Of a stretch of 32,176 nt of DNA, positions 14,077-23,377 are shown one piece after another. The translations under genes were made by a program, and so were the position numbers. The notes beneath the pieces are model-generated. The model made no database searches. It was not told the origin of the DNA and saw only the letters and a list, made by a program, of their open reading frames with translations. How positions within the stretch are numbered: the stretch's first letter is position 1; every line of letters begins with the position of its first letter. Source of the stretch: Nitriliruptorales bacterium (lineage in GTDB: Bacteria > Actinomycetota > Nitriliruptoria > Euzebyales > Egibacteraceae); assembly GCA_009377835.1 (NCBI GenBank), contig WHTG01000012.1, forward strand, positions 1 through 32,176. The letters are read 5' to 3'.

Positions 14077-15603
14077 CTACGACGGTTGCGGCACCGGCAG
14101 CCACCGCACGACGACCATGGTCAGGTCATCGGTCGGCTCGCCGCGGACGAAGTCGTGAATGGTGTCCATGCAGGTGCCGATGACGCGACTCGGGTGCTCG
14201 CCGGCGCGGGCGGCGACCACCGCCCGCAGGCGTTCGACTCCGAACTCCTCGTTGGCCGGTCCCCGTGTCTCGGTGACGCCGTCGGTGTAAGCGACCATGA
14301 CACTGCCCGGTGACAACTGGATCGACTCCGTCCTCCACTCGCCATGCAGCGGGCCGAGCAGCGGCCCGGTAGGTGCGAGTTCGATGAGCGTGCCGTCGAA
14401 CGTGACCAGTGTCGGAAGGTGGCCGGCGCTGGCGTAGCGGCAGGCGCCGGTGGCCGGGTCGATCTTCGCGATGAAGCAGGTCAGGAAGCTGTCACCGGTG
14501 TCTCCCAGCGCGCGCGCCATCCACGCCAGGACCTCGCCGGGCTCCAGGAGCTGGCGCGCTCCCGCGAGCAACAGGTTCTTCGCCTGGAGTGCGAAGACAC
14601 CGGTGGATTGTCCGTGGCCGGAAACGTCGATGAGGCACATGGCCACCGTGCTGTCCTCGAGGTGGAACGCGTCGTACCAGTCACCCGCGAGCACGCCCTT
14701 CACCGGCTCGAACGCCGCGTCCATCGTGACGTTGGGCGGCAGCTGTTCCTTGCTCGGCGCCAGCTGGTCACGCAGGACCGACACCAGACCGCCGCGCGTG
14801 CGCAACGCCTGCTCGGCCCGTCTCGCGCCGTCCAGCTCGGCGACGATGCGCCGCCGCATCAAGTCGGCGTCCCTGCCCAGGTCCGCGATGTCGGCCGGTC
14901 CCACGGCCGGGATCCTGCGTTCCAGGTCCCCTGCGGTGACCTGGCGCAACGCTGCGGTGATTTCGTCAAGTGGCGCCGTGCTCCACCGTTGCAGTGCTGC
15001 GCTGATCACGAGTAGGAGGATCGCGGCGGATACGAACGACATCACCAGTGTGACGTTGATGAGTCGGCGTGCGCCGGCCAGCCTCCCTTCCGACATCGAC
15101 TGCTCTGCCCGGATGTCACGGGTGATGGCCTCCAGTTCGTGGCGCAGCCCGAGGAACAAATCTCGTCCCTGCCCGGTCGCGACCAGATCGGCTGCCTCGT
15201 CCGGCGACCCTGCACGTGTCGCCGCGATCTTCGGCTCCGCCGTACGGGTCCGCCACTCCCGCGCCGCTACCTCGAACCGGTCGATGTCGGCCATGAGCTG
15301 CGGATTGGCATCCGCGAGTGTCTCGCGCAGCTCCTGCGTCTTTCGGTTCGCCTGTTCACGGCCCTGTTCGTACGGCTCCAGGAACGACTCGTCCTGGGTG
15401 ATCACGTAGGAGTGGACGCCCGCCTGCTGGTCGACGTAGGCGGTCAGCACCGCTCCGACCTGCTCGCGAGCCACGTCGTAAACACGCGCCTGTGCCACCA
15501 GGTGGTCGCGCTGCCCGATCGCCACTGCGCCGGCGATCGCGGTGAGCGCGAGGACGATCAAGAACGCGATCACGAGCAGCTGTATCCGCTCGTGCAGCGT
15601 CAT
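14077..15603 (-). CDS. Membrane sensor with CHASE3-like and HAMP domains and a SpoIIE/PP2C phosphatase output
   Basis: The 508-residue protein has TM1 at about 8-30, an extracytoplasmic helical region at 33-180 resembling CHASE3 (VLTAYVDQQAGVHSYVIT, DESFLEPYEQGR), TM2 at about 183-204, HAMP at about 205-258, a linker helix, and a PPM/SpoIIE serine phosphatase from about 285 to the end. Metal-binding aspartates appear in AGDWYDAF (D308), LIDVSGHG (D326), AYTDGVTE and TDDLTMVVV. Proteins of this type dephosphorylate anti-sigma-factor antagonists in partner-switching cascades in response to external signals. No anti-sigma or STAS gene is in the window, so the target is elsewhere. AAGGGG lies before the ATG at 15603. 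Confidence 0.92.
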   Translation of the reverse strand: MTLHERIQLLVIAFLIVLALTAIAGAVAIGQRDHLVAQARVYDVAREQVGAVLTAYVDQQAGVHSYVITQDESFLEPYEQGREQANRKTQELRETLADANPQLMADIDRFEVAAREWRTRTAEPKIAATRAGSPDEAADLVATGQGRDLFLGLRHELEAITRDIRAEQSMSEGRLAGARRLINVTLVMSFVSAAILLLVISAALQRWSTAPLDEITAALRQVTAGDLERRIPAVGPADIADLGRDADLMRRRIVAELDGARRAEQALRTRGGLVSVLRDQLAPSKEQLPPNVTMDAAFEPVKGVLAGDWYDAFHLEDSTVAMCLIDVSGHGQSTGVFALQAKNLLLAGARQLLEPGEVLAWMARALGDTGDSFLTCFIAKIDPATGACRYASAGHLPTLVTFDGTLIELAPTGPLLGPLHGEWRTESIQLSPGSVMVAYTDGVTETRGPANEEFGVERLRAVVAARAGEHPSRVIGTCMDTIHDFVRGEPTDDLTMVVVRWLPVPQPS

Positions 15604-15696
15604 GAGAGCACCCCTTGCGCCCGCCCCGCAACGCCCGCTGCGAAGCCCCTACCGGGGTGAGTCTAGGGCCGGGCCAACAGCCTGTCGCGCGTGGAT

Positions 15697-17400
15697 TCAG
15701 CCCGTCACGGCACCGCCTTCCGCGCCTCCAACCAGGCGCGCGTACTTCGCGAGGACGCCGCTGGTGTAGCGGGGCTCCGGATGTTTCAACGCGGCCCGGC
15801 GCTGCTCGAGCACCGGCGTGTCGACCTCGAGGTCCAGGCGCCGGTTCTCCACGTCCAGCACGATCCGGTCGCCGTCCGCGACCAGCGCGATGGGCCCATT
15901 GTCCACTGCCTCGGGTGTGACATGGCCCACGCACAGGCCGTGGGTCGCCCCGGAAAAGCGCCCGTCGGTCACCAGCGCCACGTCCCCGCCGTGGCCGACG
16001 CCCTTCACCGCCGCTGTCACGGCGAGCATCTCTCGCATGCCCGGCCCGCCTTTGGGACCCTCGTAGCGGATCACGATCACGTCGCCCTCGACCAGACGGC
16101 GCTCCAGGACGTACTCCATCGCCGCCTGCTCCCCGTCGAAGACTCTGGCCGTCCCGTGGAAGCGCTGCTCGTCGAGCCCGGCAATCTTCACGACCGCCCC
16201 CGTGGGCGCCAGGGTGCCCCTGAGCACCGCCAATCCCCCGTCCGCGTGGATCGGGTCGTCGAAGGGCCGGATGACATCTCCGTCGGGGTCCTGGGGTCCC
16301 AGGTCAGCCAGGTTCTCCGCCACCGTCCTCCCGGTGACGGTGAGACAGTCACCGTCGAGCACCCCCGCCTCCAGCAGCATCCGCATCACGACCGGAACCC
16401 CTCCGACGGCGTCGATGTCGCTCATGAGGAACCGGCCGTGGGGCCGCGAGTCCACCAGGTGGGGGACACGCCGTCCCACCTGATCGAAGTCGTCCAGGGT
16501 GAGATCGACCCGGGCTTCGTGAGCGATTGCGAGCAGGTGCAGGACGGCGTTGGTCGAGCCTCCGACGGCCATGACCACCGCGATGGCGTTGTGCAGTGCG
16601 GCCTTCGTGATGATCCGCCGCGGCCGAAGGTCCTGCTCCAGCAGTGCCAGCACGGCCTCGCCGGAGCGGCGCGCCAGATCCTCCCGGCGCGGGTCGACGG
16701 CCGGCGGCGAGGCGGAGCCGGGCAGCGACAGCCCCAGTGCCTCGATGGCCGACGCCATGGTGTTCGCGGTGTACATCCCGCCGCACGAACCTTCGCCGGG
16801 GCAGGCGTTGGCTTCGATTGCGTGCAGTTGTTCGTCGTCGATGGTTCCCGCTGCCCGGGCGCCGACCGCCTCGAACACGTCCTTGATGTCGATGGCGCGT
16901 CCGTCGTAGTGCCCGGGCATGATGGTCCCGCCGTAGAGGAACACCGCGGGGAGGTCCAGTCGTGCTGCGGCCATGACCATCCCGGGCAGCGACTTGTCAC
17001 ATCCCGCGAACGTCACCATCGCGTCGAAGCGTTCGGCGTGCATCACCGTCTCCACCGAGTCGGCGATGACCTCACGCGACACGAGCGACGCGCGCATCCC
17101 CTCGTGACCCATCGAGATGCCGTCGGACACCGCGATGGTGTTGAACTCGATGGGAAAGCCACCGGCCGCTCGGACGCCTTCCTTGGCTACCCGCGCAAGC
17201 CGCTGCAGCGGCAGGTTGCAGGGTGTGACCTCGTTCCAGGACGACGCGACACCCACCTGCGGCTTGCCGAAGTCCTCATCGGTCATGCCGACCGCGCGCA
17301 GCATCGCGCGCGCGGGAGCCCGTTCGAATCCGTCTGTGACGTCGGTGCTGCGGGGTCGGTTCAAGGTGTTCTCCCGGTCGGCGCGGCAGCGGTCATTCAA
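15697..17400 (-). CDS. ilvD: Dihydroxy-acid dehydratase
   Basis: Dehydrates 2,3-dihydroxy-isovalerate and 2,3-dihydroxy-3-methylvalerate to the 2-oxoacids in valine, leucine and isoleucine synthesis; a cytosolic Fe-S enzyme. The 567-residue length is normal. Hallmarks are [35 protein letters not shown] (cluster cysteines), and [10 protein letters not shown] and [13 protein letters not shown] near the C-terminus. ATG 17400 directly follows an in-frame stop and has a poor ribosome site. A TTG at 17364, 12 codons in, has GGGAG at 6-base spacing and leaves a protein beginning just before [11 protein letters not shown]; it is an equally good start. It lies 93 bases upstream of the SpoIIE-type gene on the same strand. 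No other ilv gene is present. Confidence 0.96.
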   Translation of the reverse strand: MNDRCRADRENTLNRPRSTDVTDGFERAPARAMLRAVGMTDEDFGKPQVGVASSWNEVTPCNLPLQRLARVAKEGVRAAGGFPIEFNTIAVSDGISMGHEGMRASLVSREVIADSVETVMHAERFDAMVTFAGCDKSLPGMVMAAARLDLPAVFLYGGTIMPGHYDGRAIDIKDVFEAVGARAAGTIDDEQLHAIEANACPGEGSCGGMYTANTMASAIEALGLSLPGSASPPAVDPRREDLARRSGEAVLALLEQDLRPRRIITKAALHNAIAVVMAVGGSTNAVLHLLAIAHEARVDLTLDDFDQVGRRVPHLVDSRPHGRFLMSDIDAVGGVPVVMRMLLEAGVLDGDCLTVTGRTVAENLADLGPQDPDGDVIRPFDDPIHADGGLAVLRGTLAPTGAVVKIAGLDEQRFHGTARVFDGEQAAMEYVLERRLVEGDVIVIRYEGPKGGPGMREMLAVTAAVKGVGHGGDVALVTDGRFSGATHGLCVGHVTPEAVDNGPIALVADGDRIVLDVENRRLDLEVDTPVLEQRRAALKHPEPRYTSGVLAKYARLVGGAEGGAVTG

Positions 17401-17534
17401 CCATTGCGACGGCTGCCCCTAGTCTTGGCGGTTCGTGGATCGCGTCGCCGCCTCGCCGTGAGCGCATCCGCGCAACCGTGAGTGGGTGGCGATCGCCGGG
17501 CGCAGGTGATGCTGCTGTACGGAAGGGCTGGCCG

Positions 17535-18446
17535 GTGGCGGTGAGCAGCGGACCCCGCGAGGACGACAGCGTGCCCGCCTTCTGTGACGCTGTCGGCATC
17601 CCGGGCATCGTCGACATCCACACGCACTTCATGCCCGACCGGATGCTTCGCAAGGTCTGGGGCTGGTTCGACACCGTCCGCCACGGCGACGGCTCACCGG
17701 TGTGGCCGATCGCCTACCGCTCGGACGAACGGACGCGTCTGGCGCGGTTACGCACCATGCGCGTGTGCGCGTTCACCTCACTCAACTACCCGCACAAGCC
17801 CGGCATGGCGCAGTGGCTCAACGAGTGGTCCGCCCGGTTCGCAGCCGACAACCCCGACTGCGTTCACAGCGCCACCTTCTTTCCCGAACCCGAAGCCGAC
17901 GGCTACGTCGCGCAGGCGCTGGAACGCGGAGCCCGCGTGTTCAAGGTCCACCTCGAGGTCGGGCGCTACGACCCGCGGGATCCGCTGCTCGACCCCGTCT
18001 GGCGCCGGCTCGCCGACACCGGTGTTCCCGTCGTCTGCCACGCCGGGTCGGGACCCGTTCCGGGGCCGTTCACGGGCCCAGAACCCTTGGCGGCTGTCCT
18101 CAACGCATATCCCGGGCTGGTGGCCGTCATCGCCCACATGGGCGGCCCGGAGTATGCCGAGTTCCTCCAGTTGGCCGTGCGCTACCCCAACGTGCACCTG
18201 GACACGACGATGACCTTCACCGACTTCACCGATGGTATCCAGCCGTTTCCCGAGGACCTGCTGCCGGTGTTGGCGGCGCATCCGGACCGGGTCGTGTTCG
18301 GCAGCGACTTTCCCAACATCCCCCACCCGTATGCCCACCAGGTCCAGGCCGTCGTCCGGCTGGGGCTCGGCGACGAGTGGCTGCGCGCGGTCTGCTACGA
18401 CAACGGCGTACGGCTGCTGCGCCTGGGTTCGAGCACCTTGCCGTAG
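17535..18446 (+). CDS. Amidohydrolase 2 family protein (ACMSD-like TIM barrel)
   Basis: Metal-dependent hydrolase or decarboxylase of about 303 residues. Metal motifs are the HxH in IVDIHTHFMP, the His of VVCHAGSGP, the His in IAHMGGPEY, and the Asp of VFGSDFPNIPHP. Such proteins decarboxylate aromatic acids (ACMSD, gamma-resorcylate decarboxylase) or hydrolyse lactones; no specific substrate is evident. The GTG at 17535 is preferred because GGAAGG lies 8 bases upstream; in-frame GTGs at 17478 and 17541 are alternatives. The first has no ribosome site. It diverges from ilvD, and its 3' end overlaps the convergent acetyltransferase gene by 52 bases. Confidence 0.85.
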   Translation: MAVSSGPREDDSVPAFCDAVGIPGIVDIHTHFMPDRMLRKVWGWFDTVRHGDGSPVWPIAYRSDERTRLARLRTMRVCAFTSLNYPHKPGMAQWLNEWSARFAADNPDCVHSATFFPEPEADGYVAQALERGARVFKVHLEVGRYDPRDPLLDPVWRRLADTGVPVVCHAGSGPVPGPFTGPEPLAAVLNAYPGLVAVIAHMGGPEYAEFLQLAVRYPNVHLDTTMTFTDFTDGIQPFPEDLLPVLAAHPDRVVFGSDFPNIPHPYAHQVQAVVRLGLGDEWLRAVCYDNGVRLLRLGSSTLP

Positions 18447-18880
18447 CAGCGCTGGTCGGGCGCCCACGCGTACTGCCCGAAGCGTGCGATGGGCCCGTAT
18501 CCCGATGACTCGTACAGGGCGACCGCCTCGGGTTGCGACCCGCCGGTCTCCAACCACAGCTGCTCGTAGCCGGCTGCCGCCGCCGCCTCCTCCAGACCCG
18601 CCAGCAGCTGCCGCGCCAGGCCCGTACCACGCACCTCGGGCCGCACGTACATTCGCTTCAGTTCGGCCGTGGTGTCATCGATGCGGCGGTACCCGCCGCA
18701 CGCCTGCGGCCTGCCGTCGACACGCAGGACGAGGAACAGCCCGTCAGGCGCGACGAACTCGTGGGCATCGGTATGGACCGCCTCACCCTCGCCGTACCGC
18801 CGTTCGAGGTCGGCGTCGAGTTCCGCAACGAGTTCCGAACCCGCGGGCCCGTCCAGCGGTTCGGCCGTGATCCGCGTCAC
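18395..18880 (-). CDS. GNAT-family N-acetyltransferase
   Basis: The protein is 161 residues with the GNAT acetyl-CoA fold. Motif A is ELKRMYVRPEVRGTGLARQLL (about 75-95), with the R/Q-x-x-G-x-A loop written RGTGLA, followed by YEQLWLETGGSQPEAVALYESSGY (motif B). Acceptor substrates in this family range from small amines to protein N-termini. The GTG start at 18880 is only 3 bases after the stop of the upstream LLM oxidoreductase, so it is co-transcribed and probably translated by re-initiation. Its end overlaps the opposite amidohydrolase gene by 52 bases, and both frames look genuine there. Confidence 0.88.
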   Translation of the reverse strand: MTRITAEPLDGPAGSELVAELDADLERRYGEGEAVHTDAHEFVAPDGLFLVLRVDGRPQACGGYRRIDDTTAELKRMYVRPEVRGTGLARQLLAGLEEAAAAAGYEQLWLETGGSQPEAVALYESSGYGPIARFGQYAWAPDQRCYGKVLEPRRSSRTPLS

Positions 18881-18883
18881 CGG

Positions 18884-19906
18884 CTACAGCGCCTCCTGCA
18901 ACGCGGTCAGCACCTCCGGCTGGTGGGTCCCCAGGACCATCGTCTCGACCCGCGACTGCGTCCAGGCGGCCAGCCGGTCGACGATTCTGTCGATCGGTCC
19001 CACCAGGGCGACCTCGTCGACCAGCTCGTCGGGCACGGCGGCGGCCGCCTCGTCCTTGCGGCCGTCCAGGTACAGGTCCTGGATGACCGCAGCCGCCTCG
19101 CCGAAGCCGTACCGAGTCGCGAGGTCGTTGTAGAAGTTCCTGCCGCGCGCGCCCATGCCGCCGATGTACAGCGCCAGGAAGGGCCGCAGCTGGTCGCGGC
19201 AGGCGCTCACGTCGTCGCCGGCCGCAACCATCACGGAGGCGGCGATGTCGAAATCCTCGCTGCTCCGGCCGGCGCCACGCAGACCCGCGTCCAGTTGCTC
19301 GTTGTAGGTGTCCTCGCGTTCGGGAGAGTAGAAGATCGGCAGCCATCCGTCGGCGATCTCCGCGGTCAGCCGCACATTCTTGGGGCCGATGGCCGCGAGG
19401 TAGATCGGGATCCGGTCCCGCACGGGATGCAGGATCGACTTCAGCGGCTTGCCCAGACCCGTCGCGTCGTCGCCGGTGTACGGGATCTCGTAGTGGTCCC
19501 CGTGGAATTCCAGCGGTGCCTTTCGTGCGATGGCCATTCGCACGATCTCGACGTACTCCCGGGTGCGTCCCAGCGGGTTTCCGTACGGGACGCCGTGCCA
19601 ACCCTCCACGACCTGCGGACCGGACAGGCCGAGCCCCAGGATGAAGCGTCCGGCCGACAGCGCGTCGAGCGTCATGGCGGTCATCGCGGTGTTGGCGGGC
19701 GTCCGGGCGGGCATCTGCAGAATCCCGCTGGCGAGCTTGATGCGCCGGGTCCGCGCCGCCAGGTACGACAGCACCGTCACGGCGTCGGAGCCGTAGGCCT
19801 CGGCAGCCCAGACCGAATCAATGCCGATGCGGTCGGCGTGCTCGACCAGCGGCAGCACATCGTCGATGGTCGAACCCGAATAGCCGATGTTGAGGCCGAG
19901 TTTCAT
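18884..19906 (-). CDS. LLM-class (luciferase-like) F420-dependent oxidoreductase
   Basis: The 340-residue TIM-barrel protein of the bacterial luciferase superfamily resembles F420-dependent methylene-H4MPT reductase-like enzymes of Actinobacteria. Seen are [72 protein letters not shown], and the [21 protein letters not shown] segment. These features favour cofactor F420 over FMN, though this cannot be proved by eye. GAGGGGG precedes the ATG at 19906. It forms a two-gene unit with the GNAT gene. The substrate is unknown; F420 use would fit an actinobacterial host. Confidence 0.9.
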   Translation of the reverse strand: MKLGLNIGYSGSTIDDVLPLVEHADRIGIDSVWAAEAYGSDAVTVLSYLAARTRRIKLASGILQMPARTPANTAMTAMTLDALSAGRFILGLGLSGPQVVEGWHGVPYGNPLGRTREYVEIVRMAIARKAPLEFHGDHYEIPYTGDDATGLGKPLKSILHPVRDRIPIYLAAIGPKNVRLTAEIADGWLPIFYSPEREDTYNEQLDAGLRGAGRSSEDFDIAASVMVAAGDDVSACRDQLRPFLALYIGGMGARGRNFYNDLATRYGFGEAAAVIQDLYLDGRKDEAAAAVPDELVDEVALVGPIDRIVDRLAAWTQSRVETMVLGTHQPEVLTALQEAL

Positions 19907-20027
19907 CGCCGCCCCCTCGCTGGTCGCCGGCAGCGTAGACCCAGCGGTGCCGCCTCAGGATCCGGGCGGAACCACCAGCGACCCGACGAGGACCGCACGG
20001 ACGGTCAGCGCCTGCTGCTGCTGGGGC

Positions 20028-20969
20028 TCAACCCTTGACCGAGCCGGCAGTCATGCCGCGGACGAAGAACCGCTGGAGGCTGAAGAACACGATCATCGGC
20101 ATGATCATCGTGACGAACGCGCCGGCGGTCAGCAGGTGCCAGTCCTGCCCACGCTGGCCGATCAGCTCGGCGAGGTTGACGGTCATCACCTTGACGTCCG
20201 GCAGGGCGCCCAGGAAGACCAGCGCGTGGATGAAGTCGTTCCACACCCACAGGAACTGGAAGATCGCAAACGCAGCCAGGGCAGGGGCAGAGAGGGGGAG
20301 GATCAGTCGGGTGAAGGTTTGGAACTCGCTCGCTCCGTCGACCTTGGCGGACTCGATGACCTCCCTTGGCAGCGAGCCCATGTAGTTGCGCAGCAGATAC
20401 ACGGCCAGCGGCATGCCGAACCCGGTGTGCGCAAGCCACACCGACAGGAATGTGCCGGTGATCCCCAAGTTTCCGAACCGCTGCAGGAGCGGGATGAACG
20501 TGATCTGGGTCGGAACGACGAGCAATCCGACGAAGAGCACGAACAACATCTCGCGACCGGGGAAGCGCATCCAGGAGAAGGCATAGGCGGCAAACGCAGC
20601 CGCCGTGATCGGAATCACGGTTGCCGGAATGGTCACGATCGCCGTATTGATGAATGACTGGCCCATCCCGGAGTTGAACAGGACGTCGCCGTAGTTCTGC
20701 ACCGTCCACTGCGTGAAGTCCAACGGACTGGCGAGGACGGTCCACCAGCCGCTTCCCGTCACCGCGGTGCGGGTGCGGAACGACGACACCAGCAGACCGA
20801 TCGTCGGGATGGTCCACACCAGGCACATCGCCAGGACCACGCCCCTCACCAGCGGGCTGCCGCGGCGGTCGTCCGGGGCCGACTTCGAGGGCTGGGTCCC
20901 TTTGATCGCGGCGTCGTCGGCTGCCGCGCCGCCGGGCGTTTCGCCTGCGGTCGGAGTGCTGGTCGTCAT
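20028..20969 (-). CDS. Sugar ABC transporter permease 2 (MalG/AglG-like)
   Basis: Inner-membrane subunit of a CUT1 sugar importer, 313 residues. A charged, disordered N-terminus (about 1-35, Thr/Ala/Pro rich) precedes six predicted membrane helices. The cytoplasmic EAA loop reads ESAKVDGASEFQTFTRLILPLSAPA and docks the ATPase. The C-terminus ends SLQRFFVRGMTAGSVKG, typical of MalG-type permeases. The ATG at 20969 shares its A with the TGA stop of permease 1, so the two are translationally coupled. This is the last gene of the operon; 121 bases separate its end from the LLM oxidoreductase gene start, with no obvious terminator. Confidence 0.93.
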   Translation of the reverse strand: MTTSTPTAGETPGGAAADDAAIKGTQPSKSAPDDRRGSPLVRGVVLAMCLVWTIPTIGLLVSSFRTRTAVTGSGWWTVLASPLDFTQWTVQNYGDVLFNSGMGQSFINTAIVTIPATVIPITAAAFAAYAFSWMRFPGREMLFVLFVGLLVVPTQITFIPLLQRFGNLGITGTFLSVWLAHTGFGMPLAVYLLRNYMGSLPREVIESAKVDGASEFQTFTRLILPLSAPALAAFAIFQFLWVWNDFIHALVFLGALPDVKVMTVNLAELIGQRGQDWHLLTAGAFVTMIMPMIVFFSLQRFFVRGMTAGSVKG

Positions 20970-21943
20970 CAGAGACTCTCCTGCGCGCGGAACCGACGGA
21001 TGTTGACGACCATGACCGGGATGGTCGCAATCATGAGGAAGACCACGATGGCGGCGGCTCTGCCGAACTGGCGGAACGTGAATATTTCGGTGATGAAGCG
21101 GTTCGCTATCACCTCGGTGTCGAAGTTGCCGTTGGTCATCACGCGGACGATGTCGAAGACCTTCATGACACCGATGAGGACCGTGGTGAACACCACCACG
21201 ATGGTGGAGAACATTTGCGGGACGACGACGCGGAAGAAGATCTGCCGCTCGCTGGCGCCGTCGACCCTGGCCGCCTCGATCGTGTCCATCGGCACGTTCT
21301 TCAACGCGGCCGACAGCAGCACCATCGCGAATCCGGCCTGCAGCCAGACGAACACGATCATCAGCATGTAGTCGTTGAACAGCCGCGCCTGCAACCACGC
21401 GACCGGGCTTGCACCGAGCCACGTCACGATCTGGTTGAGCAACCCGATCTGGGGTCGGCCCTCCGGGCGGAAGGCGTAGACGAAGCCCCAGATGGTGCTC
21501 GCGCCGACGAAGCTGATCGCCATCGGCAGGAAGATGATCGACTTGGAGACGGACTCCCATTTCGCCGACAACCGGTCCGCCAGCGTCGCGACCGCGAGTC
21601 CGACGACGACGCAGGCGGCGGGGACGACGACCATCCACTTCAGGTTGTTGACGATCGCGCGGAAGATCGCATCGTCGGTGAACAGCGCCACATAGTTCTC
21701 GCCGCCGACGAAATTCTCACCGCGTGCGTCGAAGAAGCTCCCGTAGATCGTGAGTACTGCCGGATAGACGAGGAAGGCAAGGACGACGAAGATCGCCGGT
21801 CCGATGAAAACGTACGGTTTGATCCGTCGTTCCCATCGGATCGGCAGCCGTTCCACGACGGCGTTGAGGATGACGAACAGGGCGATGCCGCCGCCGACCC
21901 CCGCCGCCATGGCGAGTATGGCATTGATGATCTTGATCGCCAT
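20969..21943 (-). CDS. Sugar ABC transporter permease 1 (MalF/AglF-like) with extra N-terminal helix
   Basis: CUT1 permease of 324 residues. The EAA loop is EAARVDGASERQIFFRVVVPQM. Besides the six core helices there is an added N-terminal hydrophobic segment (about 5-30, IINAILAMAAGVGGGIALFVILNAVV) before the RRIKPYVFIGPAIFVVLAFLVYP helix that usually begins such proteins. SGNFDTEV-like periplasmic text (TNGNFDTEVIANRF) and the AAIVVFLMIATIPVM ending are typical. The overall look is closest, from memory, to alpha-glucoside AglF proteins. It follows the binding-protein gene by 39 bases and overlaps permease 2 by one base. Confidence 0.93.
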   Translation of the reverse strand: MAIKIINAILAMAAGVGGGIALFVILNAVVERLPIRWERRIKPYVFIGPAIFVVLAFLVYPAVLTIYGSFFDARGENFVGGENYVALFTDDAIFRAIVNNLKWMVVVPAACVVVGLAVATLADRLSAKWESVSKSIIFLPMAISFVGASTIWGFVYAFRPEGRPQIGLLNQIVTWLGASPVAWLQARLFNDYMLMIVFVWLQAGFAMVLLSAALKNVPMDTIEAARVDGASERQIFFRVVVPQMFSTIVVVFTTVLIGVMKVFDIVRVMTNGNFDTEVIANRFITEIFTFRQFGRAAAIVVFLMIATIPVMVVNIRRFRAQESL

Positions 21944-21982
21944 CGGTCAGCTCCCGGAGTCTGGAGAACTCCTCGCGATGTG

Positions 21983-23299
21983 TTAGTTGCTTGGCCAGGA
22001 GCTGTCGATGGCTTCCATGGCCTGCTGGAGATCCTTTTCGTTGTTGATGTAGGACACCATCTCCGTCCAGAACGACCCTGTCCCCACTTCACCGGGCATG
22101 AGGTCGGAGCCGTCGAAACGGAAGGAGTCTGCTTCCTCGAGCACCTCGGCCTGCCGCTTGTCGACCTCGTTCGGGTACTGATCGGCGGTGAAGTCGGTGT
22201 AGGCGAACAGCGTGCCGCCTTCCTGGGCCCGGGACTTCTCGAATGATTCGGCGGTGGTGAGGTGCTTGAGGAACTCGACGGCAGCTTCGTTGTCGGTCGC
22301 GAGCGAGGCGATATCGCCGGCGCCCATCAACGGCTTCCCCTCGAACTCGCCCTGCGGGAAGTAGAAGACGTCGTAGTCCGTGCCGTACTCCGCCTCTTCA
22401 GGGAATGATCCGAAGATGAAACTGGCCTGCTTGTGCAGCATGCACGCGGGCGGCTCTTCGAACAGCGGCGCCGGCGCGTCGCCGAACGGGGTCGTCACGA
22501 TGCCCGTGCGCCCGCCGAGAGTGTTCCCGTCCGTCAGGACGAGCTCTTCGAAGTGCTCCGCCGCTGCAATGATCTCAGGGTCGGAGAACTTCGTGTCTCC
22601 GGCGACCCACGCGTCGTACAGCTCAGGCCCGCCCTGGCGCAGGACCAGGTCTTCGATCCAGTCGGTCGCGACCCAACCTGTCGAACCCGATGCCTCGATA
22701 CCGACGCACCAGGGGTCCGTACCGTCGGCCTTGATCTGCTCCGTCAACGACTTGAGGTCGTCAAGGGTCTCCGGGACTTCATACCCGGCGTCGTCGAAGG
22801 CCTTCTTCGGGTACCACACCAGGCTCTTGAGGTTGATGGTCACGGGGATTGCGTACAGCTGGTCGTCGACGAGACCGAGGTCGATCAGGCCCGCCTGCAG
22901 ACGTTCCTCGATGTCGGCGCGGTCGACCTTGTCGTCCAGTGGCTGGATCTGATCGCGGCGCGCGAAGTCGGCCATGAGACCCGGCTGCGGGAACAGCAGG
23001 ATGTCCGGCGGGTTCCCGCCCTCGATCCTGGACACAGCCACCGTCTCGAAGTCCGCCGACCCCTCGTACTCCACCTGAGCGCCCGTCTGCTCGTTGTACT
23101 CGTTGATCATGTCGCGGAAGTAGCCGTCCTCGTCGGTGAAGGCGCCCAGCATCGTGACGGGCCCGGCGGCCCCGTCGGCCCCCTCGGTGCCGCCTGCAGT
23201 CCCGCCGCCGCCGCCGCTGTCCTCCTGCAGGCACGCCGCCGCCAGCAGTGAGAAGACTGCCAGCACGGCCAGCCGGTGCATCCAAGTCCGTCCAGTCAT
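21983..23299 (-). CDS. Sugar ABC transporter substrate-binding lipoprotein (AglE-like)
   Basis: Extracellular solute-binding protein family 1, 438 residues. The signal peptide (WMHRLAVLAVFSLLAAAC) ends in a lipobox cysteine followed by an acidic, Gly-rich linker (QEDSGGGGGTAGG). The mature part shows TMLGAFTDEDGYFRDMINEYNEQTG, NPPDILLFPQPG, and DPWCVGIEASGSTGWVATDWIEDLVLR, which I recall as characteristic of alpha-glucoside binders of the AglE type. Expected ligands are thus alpha-glucosides such as trehalose, maltose or sucrose, but this is inference. The ATG at 23299 has AAGGAGG with 7-base spacing; the in-frame ATG 22 codons upstream has none. Second gene of the importer operon. Confidence 0.92.
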   Translation of the reverse strand: MTGRTWMHRLAVLAVFSLLAAACLQEDSGGGGGTAGGTEGADGAAGPVTMLGAFTDEDGYFRDMINEYNEQTGAQVEYEGSADFETVAVSRIEGGNPPDILLFPQPGLMADFARRDQIQPLDDKVDRADIEERLQAGLIDLGLVDDQLYAIPVTINLKSLVWYPKKAFDDAGYEVPETLDDLKSLTEQIKADGTDPWCVGIEASGSTGWVATDWIEDLVLRQGGPELYDAWVAGDTKFSDPEIIAAAEHFEELVLTDGNTLGGRTGIVTTPFGDAPAPLFEEPPACMLHKQASFIFGSFPEEAEYGTDYDVFYFPQGEFEGKPLMGAGDIASLATDNEAAVEFLKHLTTAESFEKSRAQEGGTLFAYTDFTADQYPNEVDKRQAEVLEEADSFRFDGSDLMPGEVGTGSFWTEMVSYINNEKDLQQAMEAIDSSWPSN

Positions 23300-23377
23300 T
23301 GCGAACCCTCCTTGTGGGGCCTCCGGCACGCAAAGGCTGGCGTGCCGGTGGAGTGCGTGGAACACACCGGACCTGGC

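Noticed and set aside
15691-17481. Plus-strand open frame of nearly 600 codons opposite ilvD
   Set aside because: Antisense shadow of ilvD with His/Arg/Val-rich translation and no ribosome site.
20028-21638. 536-codon reading starting inside permease 1 and running into permease 2
   Set aside because: Its first part is a wrong-frame reading of permease 1; only the part from ATG 20969 is a permease.
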